A program made the translations under genes and the position numbers. The notes under the pieces were generated by a model that saw only the letters and a list, made by a program, of their open reading frames with translations, searched no databases and was not told the origin of the DNA. Below are positions 1-7,746 of a stretch of 16,388 nucleotides of DNA, one piece after another; position 1 is the stretch's first letter, and each line of letters begins with the position of its first letter. The stretch comes from JBBQKF01 sp038326615 (lineage in GTDB: Bacteria; Bacillota; Clostridia; Saccharofermentanales; UBA5734). The stretch lies in contig JBBQKF010000071.1 in NCBI GenBank assembly GCA_038326615.1, positions 1 to 16,388 of the forward strand, given 5' to 3'.

Positions 1-402
1 AAAATTAATAAAATAGTAAAAAAAGTTGGACAGAAATTGCGCAAGAACATTACAGAGTATGATGAAGAAATTATATCAAAATGGGTTGAGAAGATGGACT
101 ACGATTTCGATATCATTGAAATAGCACTTCGCAAGACATCAAAACTTGCGTCGCCAAACCTTGAGTTTACCAATAAAATTCTGGAGGAATGGTTCTCCCA
201 TCAGCTAAAAACCGTCGCAGATATTACGGCTTATGAACTTGATAAATCAGCAAAGTATCATGCGGGACAAAATTCTGGCAATGATAAACAATCATTTACA
301 GAAAGAAAACCAAGCAATGTTGGTAATTTTCAGCAAAGGGAATACTCGCCTGAATATCTTGAACAAATGATAGAAGATTTTACAAAGGAGAGCAAAAGTT
401 AA
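1..402 (+). CDS. DnaD/DnaB-family replication initiation protein, C-terminal part (5' end outside window)
   Basis: The reading frame is open from base 1, so only the last 133 residues are visible and the true start lies upstream. The visible part carries the C-terminal DnaD/DnaB_2-type helical domain: a run around 'IISKWVEKMDYDFDIIEIAL', then 'FTNKILEEW', which matches the family's aromatic-xxx-I-x-x-W motif, then a segment like the 'T..DI' that ends the domain. A polar, probably disordered tail of about 50 residues follows. In Bacillota, DnaD and DnaB bind DNA and help load the replicative helicase at origins or restart sites. The next gene is a helicase-loader-type ATPase on the same strand, which supports this role. 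Whether it is a DnaD or a DnaB orthologue cannot be decided without the N-terminus. Confidence 0.8.
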   Translation, partial: KINKIVKKVGQKLRKNITEYDEEIISKWVEKMDYDFDIIEIALRKTSKLASPNLEFTNKILEEWFSHQLKTVADITAYELDKSAKYHAGQNSGNDKQSFTERKPSNVGNFQQREYSPEYLEQMIEDFTKESKS

Positions 403-497
403 TCAAATATTCATAATAAAATAATTCGTAACATAAGCAGACCTTGAATACTATAATATAAAGATTATACAAATATCAACATTTACTAGTAGAAGAC

Positions 498-552
498 TAG
501 CACCTTGTAACATCTAAAATTATATATAATATTTAGGTGTTACAAGGTGCTA
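498..552. repeat. Long near-perfect inverted repeat (hairpin) between the dnaD-like and dnaC-like genes
   Basis: Arms 499-518 and 532-551 are 20 bp each and pair with a single G:T-type mismatch. One more T-A pair lies at 498/552. The spacer begins with ATTATATATAAT (519-530), itself a palindrome, so the stem could continue to the tip with one bulged A. The outer half of each arm (AGCACCTTGTAACA) is richer in GC than its surroundings. No T-run follows on either strand, so it is not a canonical intrinsic terminator. It could be an mRNA processing or stability hairpin, or a small dispersed or MITE-like repeat. Confidence 0.75.
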
Positions 553-665
553 AACAAAAAACAATTTAAAAAAATTGCTAAAACAAATAATTTGAACTAA
601 CATTTATTAATAACAATTAAGATAACAGTTACGATTAGCATCGAAATTATGAAAGGCAGGACTTT

Positions 666-1670
666 ATGAAATATGAAATCGGCAAAGTAATTTCACAGAA
701 ATATCAGGACAGACGTACGGGAAATTCCCAGATAACTGCTGATAATATTGAAAGAATTTATGAGCAATATCCAAGAATAAAAGAACTTGATCAGCTACTT
801 ACAATAGAAAATGCAAACATTGTTCTACTTATAATGCAGGACGGTGTTCTTAGAACTGATTCAATCTATAAAAATGAACTTACAAATACTCGTATTGAAT
901 ATTTAAGGGCTCATGGAATACCTTCAGATTTTGATGCACCAGTATACACATGCCCACTTTGCAATGATACGGGATTTTTAAACACAAACCAAAGAGAAAT
1001 GTGTAGCTGTTATCACCAAATATTAATTCCACTTTTGTTAAACAACTCCAATTTCAAAAACATCACTAGATATCAATTTGACCAATTTAATCTGAATTTA
1101 TTTTCAGAAAACGAAGACACCAAAAAATATCAATTAGCCATATCACCCCGTAAGCAGTTGGAAGGCATAAGGAAAGCGGGGAAATATTTTGTTGAGCACT
1201 TCGATGAAGAAAGTACAAAAAATCTATTTTTATTGGGGAAACCTGGAACAGGAAAGACATTTCTTTCCGGATGCATTGCAAACGAACTTTTACAACGTGG
1301 CAAATCAGTTTTGTATCTGTCTTCACCTGAATTATTCGAAATTATAACGGAATTCCGTATGCTTTCAAATTCGTTTTCTCCGGATCCAGTAAGATATGAG
1401 AAGGCAAGCCAAACTTATCAAAGCATCCTGAACTGTGACCTCTTCATATTAGATGATTTAGGAACTGAGACTTTACATGCGAACCGTCAGCCAGAGTTAT
1501 TAAGCATTCTAAATTTCAGAATTGACTCGGGTAAAAAAATGATTGTGTCAACAAATGTTGATAATACAAGCCTACTAACGCTTTATGACGAAAGAGTACT
1601 TTCACGAATATATGGTAACTTTTCCGTATTAAAATTCATTGGTGATGATTTAAGACACAAAATTCGTTAA
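666..1670 (+). CDS. DnaC/DnaI-type helicase-loader ATPase
   Basis: This 334-residue AAA+ ATPase is of the kind that loads the replicative DnaB/DnaC helicase ring onto DNA. The N-terminal part (about 1-90) is helical and is probably the helicase-binding region. A CxxC...CxC cluster (C96, C99, C113, C115) looks like a small zinc-binding element as in DnaI-like loaders. The ATPase domain has Walker A GKPGTGKT (191-198), Walker B LFILDD (259-264), a sensor-1 'STN' and an arginine-finger-like 'DERVLSRI' near the C-terminus. The start ATG has an upstream AAAGGCAGG as ribosome binding site. It lies 263 bp after the DnaD-like gene, a pairing common in Clostridia. Weak promoter-like elements lie in the gap (TATAAT at 452-457; TTGCTA/TAACAT at 575-603), so independent transcription is possible. 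The family assignment is secure; orthology to DnaI or DnaC specifically is less certain. Confidence 0.88.
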   Translation: MKYEIGKVISQKYQDRRTGNSQITADNIERIYEQYPRIKELDQLLTIENANIVLLIMQDGVLRTDSIYKNELTNTRIEYLRAHGIPSDFDAPVYTCPLCNDTGFLNTNQREMCSCYHQILIPLLLNNSNFKNITRYQFDQFNLNLFSENEDTKKYQLAISPRKQLEGIRKAGKYFVEHFDEESTKNLFLLGKPGTGKTFLSGCIANELLQRGKSVLYLSSPELFEIITEFRMLSNSFSPDPVRYEKASQTYQSILNCDLFILDDLGTETLHANRQPELLSILNFRIDSGKKMIVSTNVDNTSLLTLYDERVLSRIYGNFSVLKFIGDDLRHKIR

Positions 1671-1701
1671 AAATCAGTTAGAAAATAAATGCATTATTTA
1701 A

Positions 1702-1735
1702 AAAAAGGCCTGATTATTTTTAATCAGGCCTTTTT
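1702..1735. terminator. Bidirectional intrinsic terminator
   Basis: A perfect 15-bp stem (1702-1716 with 1721-1735) has a TTTT loop. The core is GGCCTGATTA/TAATCAGGCC, with an A-run on the left and a T-run on the right, so it can terminate transcription from both sides. It sits between two convergent units: the helicase-loader gene ending at 1670 on the + strand and the PBP operon ending at 1789 on the - strand. Confidence 0.93.
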
Positions 1736-1751
1736 GATAACAAATTTATTT

Positions 1752-1775
1752 ATTAATGTTATTATTAACATTAAT
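1752..1775. repeat. Small AT-rich inverted repeat downstream of the PBP gene
   Basis: ATTAATGTTA (1752-1761) and TAACATTAAT (1766-1775) are perfect complements around a 4-nt loop. The hairpin lies 14 bases after the PBP stop codon on the minus strand and before the main terminator. It contains almost no GC pairs, so any hairpin would be weak. It may be an auxiliary 3'-end structure or chance in AT-rich DNA. Confidence 0.5.
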
Positions 1776-1788
1776 TGGTTATAAAAAA

Positions 1789-4227
1789 TCAATTCATTTT
1801 ATGGGGTTTCGGACTTTTTGAAGTTGAAGTTGAAGTTGAAGTTGAAGTTGAAGTTGAAGTTGAAGCTAATGCTGAAGGAGCTGATATTGAAGTAGAAGAA
1901 GACGAAGAAAATGAAGCCGATGACGAGTCGGATGAAACTTCTGAAATAGAATTCGAAGGTATCGTTGGCGTTGGAACAACGATTGAACTATGGACAGTGC
2001 AATAAGTTGTAGGATTAAGTTCGCAACCAGGAAGGAAATTTTCTTTTACAACAAAGGCAAGAGATTTTTTGATTACAGAAGCATCTCTGCATCCTTGTGT
2101 TGCAAGAAGTCCTGAGCTTATACATATATCTAGTTTTATCAAAGTGGGTGGCTCGTAAAAAGTATCAGGAGCAAGAGCTGCATGAATCTTTGTCATAACA
2201 TTATTCCATATTTTAATAGCATTCATTGAATCGTTTGAAGGGATATTGATTGTTTTGAGCCTGCCATCGTAACCATACCAAACAGTTCCGATGTAATAAG
2301 GAGTGTATCCAACAAACCATTTATCACGGTTTCCATCTGCAGTACCAGTCTTGCCAGACGTAGGTATCTGCTCTCCTTTACTATTCTTTATACCAAAGCC
2401 AGGGGCAGTTCCTCCAAGACCAAATGCAGTATTAGCTGGTAAAAGAGGTTCTGTTAAAAGACTGTTCATTATTGCCATTGTTTCGGGTTTATAAACCTGG
2501 TAGAAAGAAGGGGTTCCGTCAAGGATTATATTACCCTCAACATCAGTAACTTTAGTATAACAAACTGGCTTTGCATATTGACCGTCATTAGCGAACGGCT
2601 GATAAGCCCCCGCCATTTCTAAAGGTGACATTCCCTTATTAAATCCTCCAAAAGCAATAGAAAGATAGTTTTCATTTGGACGGTCAAGCCCTACGTTTTT
2701 AAGATACTGCAACGAATTCATTCCGCCGAGAATCATCCAAATTTTTGCAGCAATTACATTTGATGAAATTTTAAGCCCGTTTCGAACTGTCATTGCACCT
2801 AAATGTCCTTTATAACTGTTCTTCGGGTATTCTACATTTGGAGTTTCCTTATTAAGATAAAGCTTATCGTCAATAATCATGGTTGAAGCTGTTATTTTGC
2901 CCATATCAATTGCAGGTGCATAAACAGCAACAGGTTTAATTGTAGAACCAGGCTGCCTTTCTATTCCTGTTGCACGGTTTGTTATAAAATTAGCTTCCTT
3001 CTTGCCAAAGCCTCCTGCGATAGCCTTTATTTGAGCACTTTTTGGGTCGATAATTGCCATTCCACCTTGTGCATGTTCAGGGAAATCCGCAACAGTAGCA
3101 GGATTAGTGACAAAAAGTTTCTCCGTTACAAAAGCCTTATCAAGAATTGATTGAATAGAAGGATCCATAGTAGTATAAATTTTACAACCGTAATTATAAA
3201 TTGTGGTTAGTGCAAGGCTAGAACTGTATCCGCGCTTGACCATGAGATCTTTTTTTACTTGATCGATTGCATAATCGACAAAATAAGGATTTACAACAAT
3301 TGAAGTATTAGTGACCGCTTTTGTTACAAAGCGTATTTCGGTTTCAAGAGCCTCGTCATATAGCTTTTTGGTAATTTTACCGAGTTCTAGCATCTTGCCG
3401 AGAACCATCCTCTGTCGTCTGAAAGCATTGCGCCTTCCAGATTCTGTCATAGGGTTATATTTGCCAGGCAAATTGGGTATTCCCACTAAAAAGGCTGATT
3501 CTGCCAAATTAAGTTTTGAAGCATCTTTACCAAAGTAAGCTTTTGCAGCCGATTGAATACCAACATAGCTGTTCCCCATTGGAACAAGATTGACATACAA
3601 TTCCATTATTTGCCATTTTTTTAATTGGCGTTCAAGTCGAATAGCATTATACCATTCCTGAATTTTACGTTGAGCAGATTTCTCGTCAGCACCTGAAATC
3701 ATTTTCACTGTTTGTTGAGTAATTGTAGAACCGCCTGAGGTAGGATTGCCTGCTGTTTTAATGAAACTTAAAAGAGCTCCGCCTATACGCTTATAGTCAA
3801 TTCCAATGTGATTAGCAAAACGTTCGTCCTCGATTGAAATGAATGCTTTCTCAATATATGTGTCTTTGAAATTATTATAAAAAATATACTCACGGTCAAT
3901 ATTCTGACTCCCGGTTAATTTGGCCAGTACGTTGCCTTTAGCATCATAGATGTATGATGTTTCATTCTTACCTTTAAGCTGCCAAATATTTAGTGGTTGA
4001 GAAGTTGATACATAGCCAACCATCATACCAGCACCAACTCCACCTAATGTTAGTCCAATCAGTACAAGAAAAATAATAATAACTTTAAAAAACTGCCGGA
4101 AGACAGTCATTATTGTCTGCGGGACAGTTTCATTTATCGGATTATGCGAAGGCTTCCCGTGAAGTTTTCGGTGATATGCCTTCTTTATTGGACTTGAAGA
4201 TTTATAGGTCTTATTTGCATTTTTCAT
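1789..4227 (-). CDS. Class A penicillin-binding protein (PBP1A-type glycosyltransferase/transpeptidase)
   Basis: This 812-residue bifunctional enzyme polymerises glycan strands from lipid II and cross-links stem peptides outside the membrane. It has a basic cytoplasmic N-terminus (1-46), one membrane helix (about 47-71), and a GT51 domain with the catalytic-glutamate motif SIEDERF (E133) and GGSTITQQ (165-172). The transpeptidase domain has SxxK at S428-K431, SxN at 488-490 and KTG at 626-628. A clostridial-type C-terminal segment with 'SGLLAT..C' and further cysteines follows. The last 60-70 residues are a Ser/Thr/Pro-rich tail ending in a (ST)n run, probably a wall-spanning or disordered linker. 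It is the last gene of a three-gene operon. The start ATG is 3 bases after the bactofilin stop, and its binding site (AAAGAGAAG) lies inside the end of that gene, so translation is probably coupled. Confidence 0.95.
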   Translation of the reverse strand: MKNANKTYKSSSPIKKAYHRKLHGKPSHNPINETVPQTIMTVFRQFFKVIIIFLVLIGLTLGGVGAGMMVGYVSTSQPLNIWQLKGKNETSYIYDAKGNVLAKLTGSQNIDREYIFYNNFKDTYIEKAFISIEDERFANHIGIDYKRIGGALLSFIKTAGNPTSGGSTITQQTVKMISGADEKSAQRKIQEWYNAIRLERQLKKWQIMELYVNLVPMGNSYVGIQSAAKAYFGKDASKLNLAESAFLVGIPNLPGKYNPMTESGRRNAFRRQRMVLGKMLELGKITKKLYDEALETEIRFVTKAVTNTSIVVNPYFVDYAIDQVKKDLMVKRGYSSSLALTTIYNYGCKIYTTMDPSIQSILDKAFVTEKLFVTNPATVADFPEHAQGGMAIIDPKSAQIKAIAGGFGKKEANFITNRATGIERQPGSTIKPVAVYAPAIDMGKITASTMIIDDKLYLNKETPNVEYPKNSYKGHLGAMTVRNGLKISSNVIAAKIWMILGGMNSLQYLKNVGLDRPNENYLSIAFGGFNKGMSPLEMAGAYQPFANDGQYAKPVCYTKVTDVEGNIILDGTPSFYQVYKPETMAIMNSLLTEPLLPANTAFGLGGTAPGFGIKNSKGEQIPTSGKTGTADGNRDKWFVGYTPYYIGTVWYGYDGRLKTINIPSNDSMNAIKIWNNVMTKIHAALAPDTFYEPPTLIKLDICISSGLLATQGCRDASVIKKSLAFVVKENFLPGCELNPTTYCTVHSSIVVPTPTIPSNSISEVSSDSSSASFSSSSSTSISAPSALASTSTSTSTSTSTSTSKSPKPHKMN
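1818..1865. repeat. Hexanucleotide tandem repeat in the PBP 3' end
   Basis: Eight perfect head-to-tail copies of TTGAAG (+ strand) fill this stretch, with degenerate GAAG-rich sequence continuing to about 1945. On the coding (minus) strand each unit is CTTCAA and gives alternating Ser and Thr codons at the extreme C-terminus of the PBP. Because the unit is six bases, a copy-number change would lengthen or shorten the tail by two residues without a frameshift. Confidence 0.95.
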
Positions 4228-4230
4228 ATA

Positions 4231-4620
4231 TTACTTCTCTTTTTCGGGGGATGAGGAGCTTTGCATTGAGCAATTTCCGTTAAAAACTGCACCTTCATCC
4301 ATAACAAGATGTTGCATAACCATGTTGCCAGTAATCTGAGCTTTAGCTGTTAAAATAATGCGACCTTTTGCAGTGACATTGCCATTTACTTTACCACATA
4401 CCGTGACTTCCTTGCCTTTAACATCACCATTGATTGTGCTGTCCGGACCAATGAAAACATTGGATTTTGTAGAAATAGACCCATTTATGACACCATCTAC
4501 TCGAATTGATTGTTTTGATGTCAAAGGACCATCTAGTACTACACTCTCACCGATAATTGTATCGATTTTGTCTGATTCATTGGATAGTTTGAAATTTATA
4601 AAATGTCTTTTTATGCTCAT
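4231..4620 (-). CDS. Bactofilin (polymer-forming cytoskeletal protein, DUF583)
   Basis: This 129-residue protein has the bactofilin core at about residues 20-115. Glycine- and valine/isoleucine-rich short strands recur regularly ('VDGVINGSIS', 'GDVKGKEVTVCGKVNGNVTA', 'AQITGNM'), giving the right-handed beta-helix that polymerises without nucleotide. A short polar N-terminal region and a Ser-rich charged C-terminal tail flank the core, as is usual. No signal peptide is seen, so it should be cytoplasmic or at the inner membrane face. The start ATG has AAAGGAAG just upstream in the 15-bp gap after the M23 gene. Bactofilins in other bacteria scaffold wall enzymes, including LytM peptidases and a PBP1A-like protein; here it sits directly between genes for both. 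Confidence 0.93.
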   Translation of the reverse strand: MSIKRHFINFKLSNESDKIDTIIGESVVLDGPLTSKQSIRVDGVINGSISTKSNVFIGPDSTINGDVKGKEVTVCGKVNGNVTAKGRIILTAKAQITGNMVMQHLVMDEGAVFNGNCSMQSSSSPEKEK

Positions 4621-4635
4621 ATGCTTCCTTTACAC

Positions 4636-5553
4636 TTATTGAATCAGTATTTGCTGCGGATTGAAAGGGGATCCATTGTAGGTAACTTGGAAATGTAAAT
4701 GCGGGCCAGTAGCAGTTCCGGTACTTCCAACTTTGCCAATAATCTCGCCTTTTTTAACGCTTCGACCAACATGTACGATGTTTTTGCTGTTGTGCATATA
4801 TGTAGTAACAAATCCGTTACCATGATTAATAACAATAAAATTGCCGGAACTCCCATTGTAAGATGACTGAACAACATATCCGGCACCAGCAGCTTTAATT
4901 GGAGTTCCAGATGGTGCACCCTGGTCTGACGCAGCATGGAATTGCCTGTAATGAAAAACTGGGTGTATGCGCCAACCATAATCTGGGAATGAACCAGGGA
5001 TAGGTTTCATTGTAGGAATTCTTGAAAGTCGTGTTGTCAAAGTGGTTTTGTATTTAGATAAGTCAATCAAATCGTAATTTTCTGTTTTCTCGAACTTGAC
5101 TAATTTACTATTGAGAACAATTAGATTCTTCGCTTCCGCAACATATGAATTGACGCTTAAAGAACGATTAGTAACTTTCTTAGACTCTAAATTGCTTAAA
5201 AGTGCGCCCAATATCGTATCTGAAATAGTTGCTGTTGCCTTCTCATTCTTGGTGTTTTGATCTTTCAGTACTTCGTTCTGTCTCTCGCTGTCAATTTTCT
5301 CAATTTCTAGACAAATAATGTTTTGTGCCAAAATTTCGGTATCAAGATTTACTACCTTTGATGCTTCAGTTTCTTTATGGTATGCCTTATCATTTGTACG
5401 TCCACCAAGAGAGAATCCTAAAAGCCCTGTAGCTATTATACTAATAAACATTACAGCGGTCAAAAGTACTTTATTGATTTTTATTATTGCTATAAAGTTG
5501 AAATTCGTCCCCCGAATGTCATGCTGCTTTATATCGCGTGTTGATTTTTTCAT
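4636..5553 (-). CDS. Membrane-anchored M23 (LytM-type) metallopeptidase
   Basis: With the start at 5553 the protein has 305 residues. That ATG is preceded by GAGGT at 4-nt spacing and fits better than an upstream in-frame ATG at 5622. A positively charged N-terminus and one membrane helix (about 26-48) anchor it outside the cell. A charged, probably coiled-coil or stalk region (about 50-180) follows. The C-terminal M23 domain keeps the zinc and catalytic residues: HxxxD as H206/D210 (in 'FHAASD' instead of the usual 'HxGxD'), H254 in 'TYMH', and H285/H287 in 'PHLHF'. All are present, so it is probably an active peptidoglycan endopeptidase. It is the first gene of the operon, and transcription is expected from the promoter at 5649-5677. 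Confidence 0.92.
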   Translation of the reverse strand: MKKSTRDIKQHDIRGTNFNFIAIIKINKVLLTAVMFISIIATGLLGFSLGGRTNDKAYHKETEASKVVNLDTEILAQNIICLEIEKIDSERQNEVLKDQNTKNEKATATISDTILGALLSNLESKKVTNRSLSVNSYVAEAKNLIVLNSKLVKFEKTENYDLIDLSKYKTTLTTRLSRIPTMKPIPGSFPDYGWRIHPVFHYRQFHAASDQGAPSGTPIKAAGAGYVVQSSYNGSSGNFIVINHGNGFVTTYMHNSKNIVHVGRSVKKGEIIGKVGSTGTATGPHLHFQVTYNGSPFNPQQILIQ

Positions 5554-5644
5554 TCTAACCTCATTAAACTTGCAAATATTCATGGTAAAATTCAAGAAAA
5601 AGTTGTGCAAAATGACAAGCAAGTCAAATATAAACCATAACAGT

Positions 5645-5673
5645 TTGAATTATACAACAAAATATAATATAAT
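5645..5673 (+). promoter_or_regulatory. Sigma-A type promoter for pyruvate kinase
   Basis: The -35 TTGAAT (5645-5650) and -10 TATAAT (5668-5673) are separated by 17 bp. The expected start is near 5680, giving a leader of about 55 nt before the ATG at 5735. The box pair overlaps almost fully with an equally good promoter on the opposite strand. Confidence 0.8.
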
Positions 5674-5677
5674 GCAA
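5649..5677 (-). promoter_or_regulatory. Sigma-A type promoter for the M23-bactofilin-PBP operon
   Basis: On the minus strand, -35 TTGCAT (5677-5672) and -10 TATAAT (5654-5649) are 17 bp apart. The expected start is near 5642, about 90 nt before the M23 start codon. Its -10 box overlaps the -35 box of the pyruvate kinase promoter by two bases, and the reverse holds at the other end. Confidence 0.75.
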
Positions 5678-5734
5678 GTTGAGAAGAAATTTCAAAGGAG
5701 AAATTTTCATCAAAGAAATGGAGTGTTATAAAAT

Positions 5735-7477
5735 ATGCGTAAAACAAAAATAGTGTGTACAATGGGTCCAGCGTTAGATGACGAGCAAATTTTAAGAGAT
5801 GTCATTCTTTCAGGAATGGATGTAGCGAGATTTAATTTTTCTCACTCAGACCATGAGTCTCACAAGGTAAGACTTGATGCGCTTGTCAGAATTCGCGAAG
5901 AACAAAACCTTCCGGTTGCAACACTTCTAGACACTAAAGGGCCAGAAATAAGAATCAGACAGTTTAAAAACGGTCGCATAAAACTAAACAAAGATCAAAC
6001 TTTTGTTTTAACTGCTGATGACTATGAGGGTGATGAAAGCAAAGTTTCAATCACATACAAAGATTTGCCAGCGGATATGGTTGTTGGGGCATCGGTTCTT
6101 ATTGATGATGGGCTTATAGAAATGGTCGTTACTGCAATCAAGGGAAATGACATAATCTGCAAAGTTTTAAATGAAGGTGAGATATCTGATAATAAAGGTG
6201 TCAATGTTCCTGGCACTCATCTGTCAATGCCGTTTATAAGCAAGAAAGACAGAGATGATATTTTGTTTGGAATCACAAACGGGTTTGATTTTATTGCAGC
6301 ATCGTTTACCAGAAGAGCGGAGGACATTCTTGAAATACGCAAAATATTTGACGAGAATGACTGTCACTCAATAAATATAATAGCAAAAATTGAAAATCTG
6401 CAGGGCGTTGAAAACATTGATGAAATAATCCGTGTTTCTGACGGAATAATGGTCGCACGTGGCGATATGGGTGTTGAAATTCCTTTTGAGGAAGTGCCCG
6501 TATTACAAAAGATGATAATTAAAAAAGTTTATAATGTTGGCAAACAGGTAATTACGGCAACACAGATGCTGGACTCAATGATGAAAAACCCGAGACCAAC
6601 AAGAGCAGAAGCGACGGACGTTGCAAATGCTATATATGACGGAACGAGTGCAATTATGCTCTCCGGCGAAACCGCTGCAGGAAAATACCCTGTTCAGGCA
6701 GTAAAGACGATGGCTAAAATAGCAATTTATACCGAAAATGATATTGATTACGTAAAGAGATTTAAAAACCGAGAGATGGAAGCAAACCTAGATGTAACTA
6801 ATGCAATATCTCATGCTACATGTTCCACAGCACATGACCTAGGAGCATCCGCAATTGTTACAGTTACAAAATCTGGTAAAACTGCGCGAATGATTTCAAA
6901 ATATCGACCAAACTGCAAGATAATAGGATGTACGCCATCTGTTAATGTATGGCGCCAGTTGAATCTCTCATGGGGAGTTATCCCATTACTTGTCGAAGAG
7001 AAAAATACCGCTGATGAACTTTTTGATCATGCAGTGGATAAGGCTGAGAAAGAAAACTTACTTGTTCCAGGCGAAATAGTTGTAATTACTGCAGGGGTTC
7101 CTCTTGGAATTTCAGGAACAACTAACATGATGAAAGTTCATGTTGTAGGACATATTCTTCTTTCTGGGAAGGGAATTACTAGCCAGTTTGTAAATGCTAA
7201 TCTTTGTGTTTGTAACAATGATAAGGAAGCGTTCGAAAAATTTAAAGATGGTGACATTCTAGTAATCTCTCAAACTAACAACGATCTACTTCCACTTTTG
7301 CGCAAAGCATCTGGAATTATTACAGAAATTGCCGGATCAAACTCACATGCTGCGATTGTGGGTCTAAGCTTAAACATTCCAGTCATAATTGGAGCAGAAA
7401 ATGCAACTAAAATTTTGAAAAGTGGGGCAAATGTTAAGCTTGACGCATCACGCGGGATTGTTTGTTCAAGTTCTTAA
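5735..7477 (+). CDS. pyk: Pyruvate kinase with C-terminal PEP-utiliser domain
   Basis: It makes pyruvate and ATP from phosphoenolpyruvate and ADP, the last step of glycolysis. At 580 residues it is the long form found in Bacillus and many Clostridia. The barrel has 'TKGPEIR' (68-73), catalytic K218 in 'IIAKIEN', metal ligands E220 and D244, T276 and the 'MLDSM' signature near 279. The B domain spans about 70-165 and the allosteric C domain about 350-470. The extra domain (about 480-580) has the PEP-utiliser motif 'SNSHAAIVGL' with H538. Glu (E71) in TKGPEIR matches K+-dependent enzymes; K+-independent ones carry Lys there. The ATG is preceded by GGAGTG (5720-5725) at 9-nt spacing. A phosphofructokinase gene, often adjacent in Bacillota, is not next to it, and no clear terminator follows. 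Confidence 0.97.
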   Translation: MRKTKIVCTMGPALDDEQILRDVILSGMDVARFNFSHSDHESHKVRLDALVRIREEQNLPVATLLDTKGPEIRIRQFKNGRIKLNKDQTFVLTADDYEGDESKVSITYKDLPADMVVGASVLIDDGLIEMVVTAIKGNDIICKVLNEGEISDNKGVNVPGTHLSMPFISKKDRDDILFGITNGFDFIAASFTRRAEDILEIRKIFDENDCHSINIIAKIENLQGVENIDEIIRVSDGIMVARGDMGVEIPFEEVPVLQKMIIKKVYNVGKQVITATQMLDSMMKNPRPTRAEATDVANAIYDGTSAIMLSGETAAGKYPVQAVKTMAKIAIYTENDIDYVKRFKNREMEANLDVTNAISHATCSTAHDLGASAIVTVTKSGKTARMISKYRPNCKIIGCTPSVNVWRQLNLSWGVIPLLVEEKNTADELFDHAVDKAEKENLLVPGEIVVITAGVPLGISGTTNMMKVHVVGHILLSGKGITSQFVNANLCVCNNDKEAFEKFKDGDILVISQTNNDLLPLLRKASGIITEIAGSNSHAAIVGLSLNIPVIIGAENATKILKSGANVKLDASRGIVCSSS

Positions 7478-7710
7478 AATATTGTAAATTATTTAAAATG
7501 TTCAAACATGTCGGAAAATTAAACATTAGAATTGCAGAAAATTTTTGATTTATAACTTATATATTTTTAGAACAAATTAATTAATCAGCCCAGTTTATTT
7601 TAAGTTTATATGAAAAAAGTGGATAATTAATATTGCAATGTAGTTCATGTGTTTTGGTTATCATTAGTATAGCAATTAACGAAGCTTAGTTGTATAATTA
7701 TTATAAGATA

Positions 7711-7746
7711 TTGCAAGTTGTTGCAAGTTATTGCAAGGTGTTGCTA
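7711..7746. repeat. 10-bp tandem direct repeat
   Basis: Three copies of TTGCAAGKTR (7711-7720, 7721-7730, 7731-7740) follow one another, differing at one or two positions, and a partial fourth (TTGCTA) follows. A further TTGCAAT occurs upstream near 7633. The 10-bp period is close to one helical turn, as in arrays of protein-binding half-sites. No function is known from the sequence alone. Confidence 0.8.

Noticed and set aside
1775..2005. Plus-strand ORF with a long Glu-Val repeat
   Set aside because: It is the reverse reading of the hexanucleotide repeat at the PBP 3' end, has no ribosome binding site, and overlaps a well-supported gene.
5613..5626. Imperfect palindrome TGACAAGCAAGTCA in the leader of the M23 operon
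   Set aside because: Only the outer four bases and the central GC are symmetric; this is expected by chance in this much sequence.
4644..5731. Additional ORFs on both strands overlapping the M23 gene
   Set aside because: They are alternative-frame readings of the M23 gene and its leader, without ribosome binding sites or recognisable domains.
5694..5734. Second Shine-Dalgarno (AAAGGAG, 5694-5700) in the pyk leader, possible upstream ORF
   Set aside because: No ATG, GTG or TTG lies at a suitable distance; only rare ATC/ATT codons would fit, and the nearest ATG (5718) is 17 nt away.
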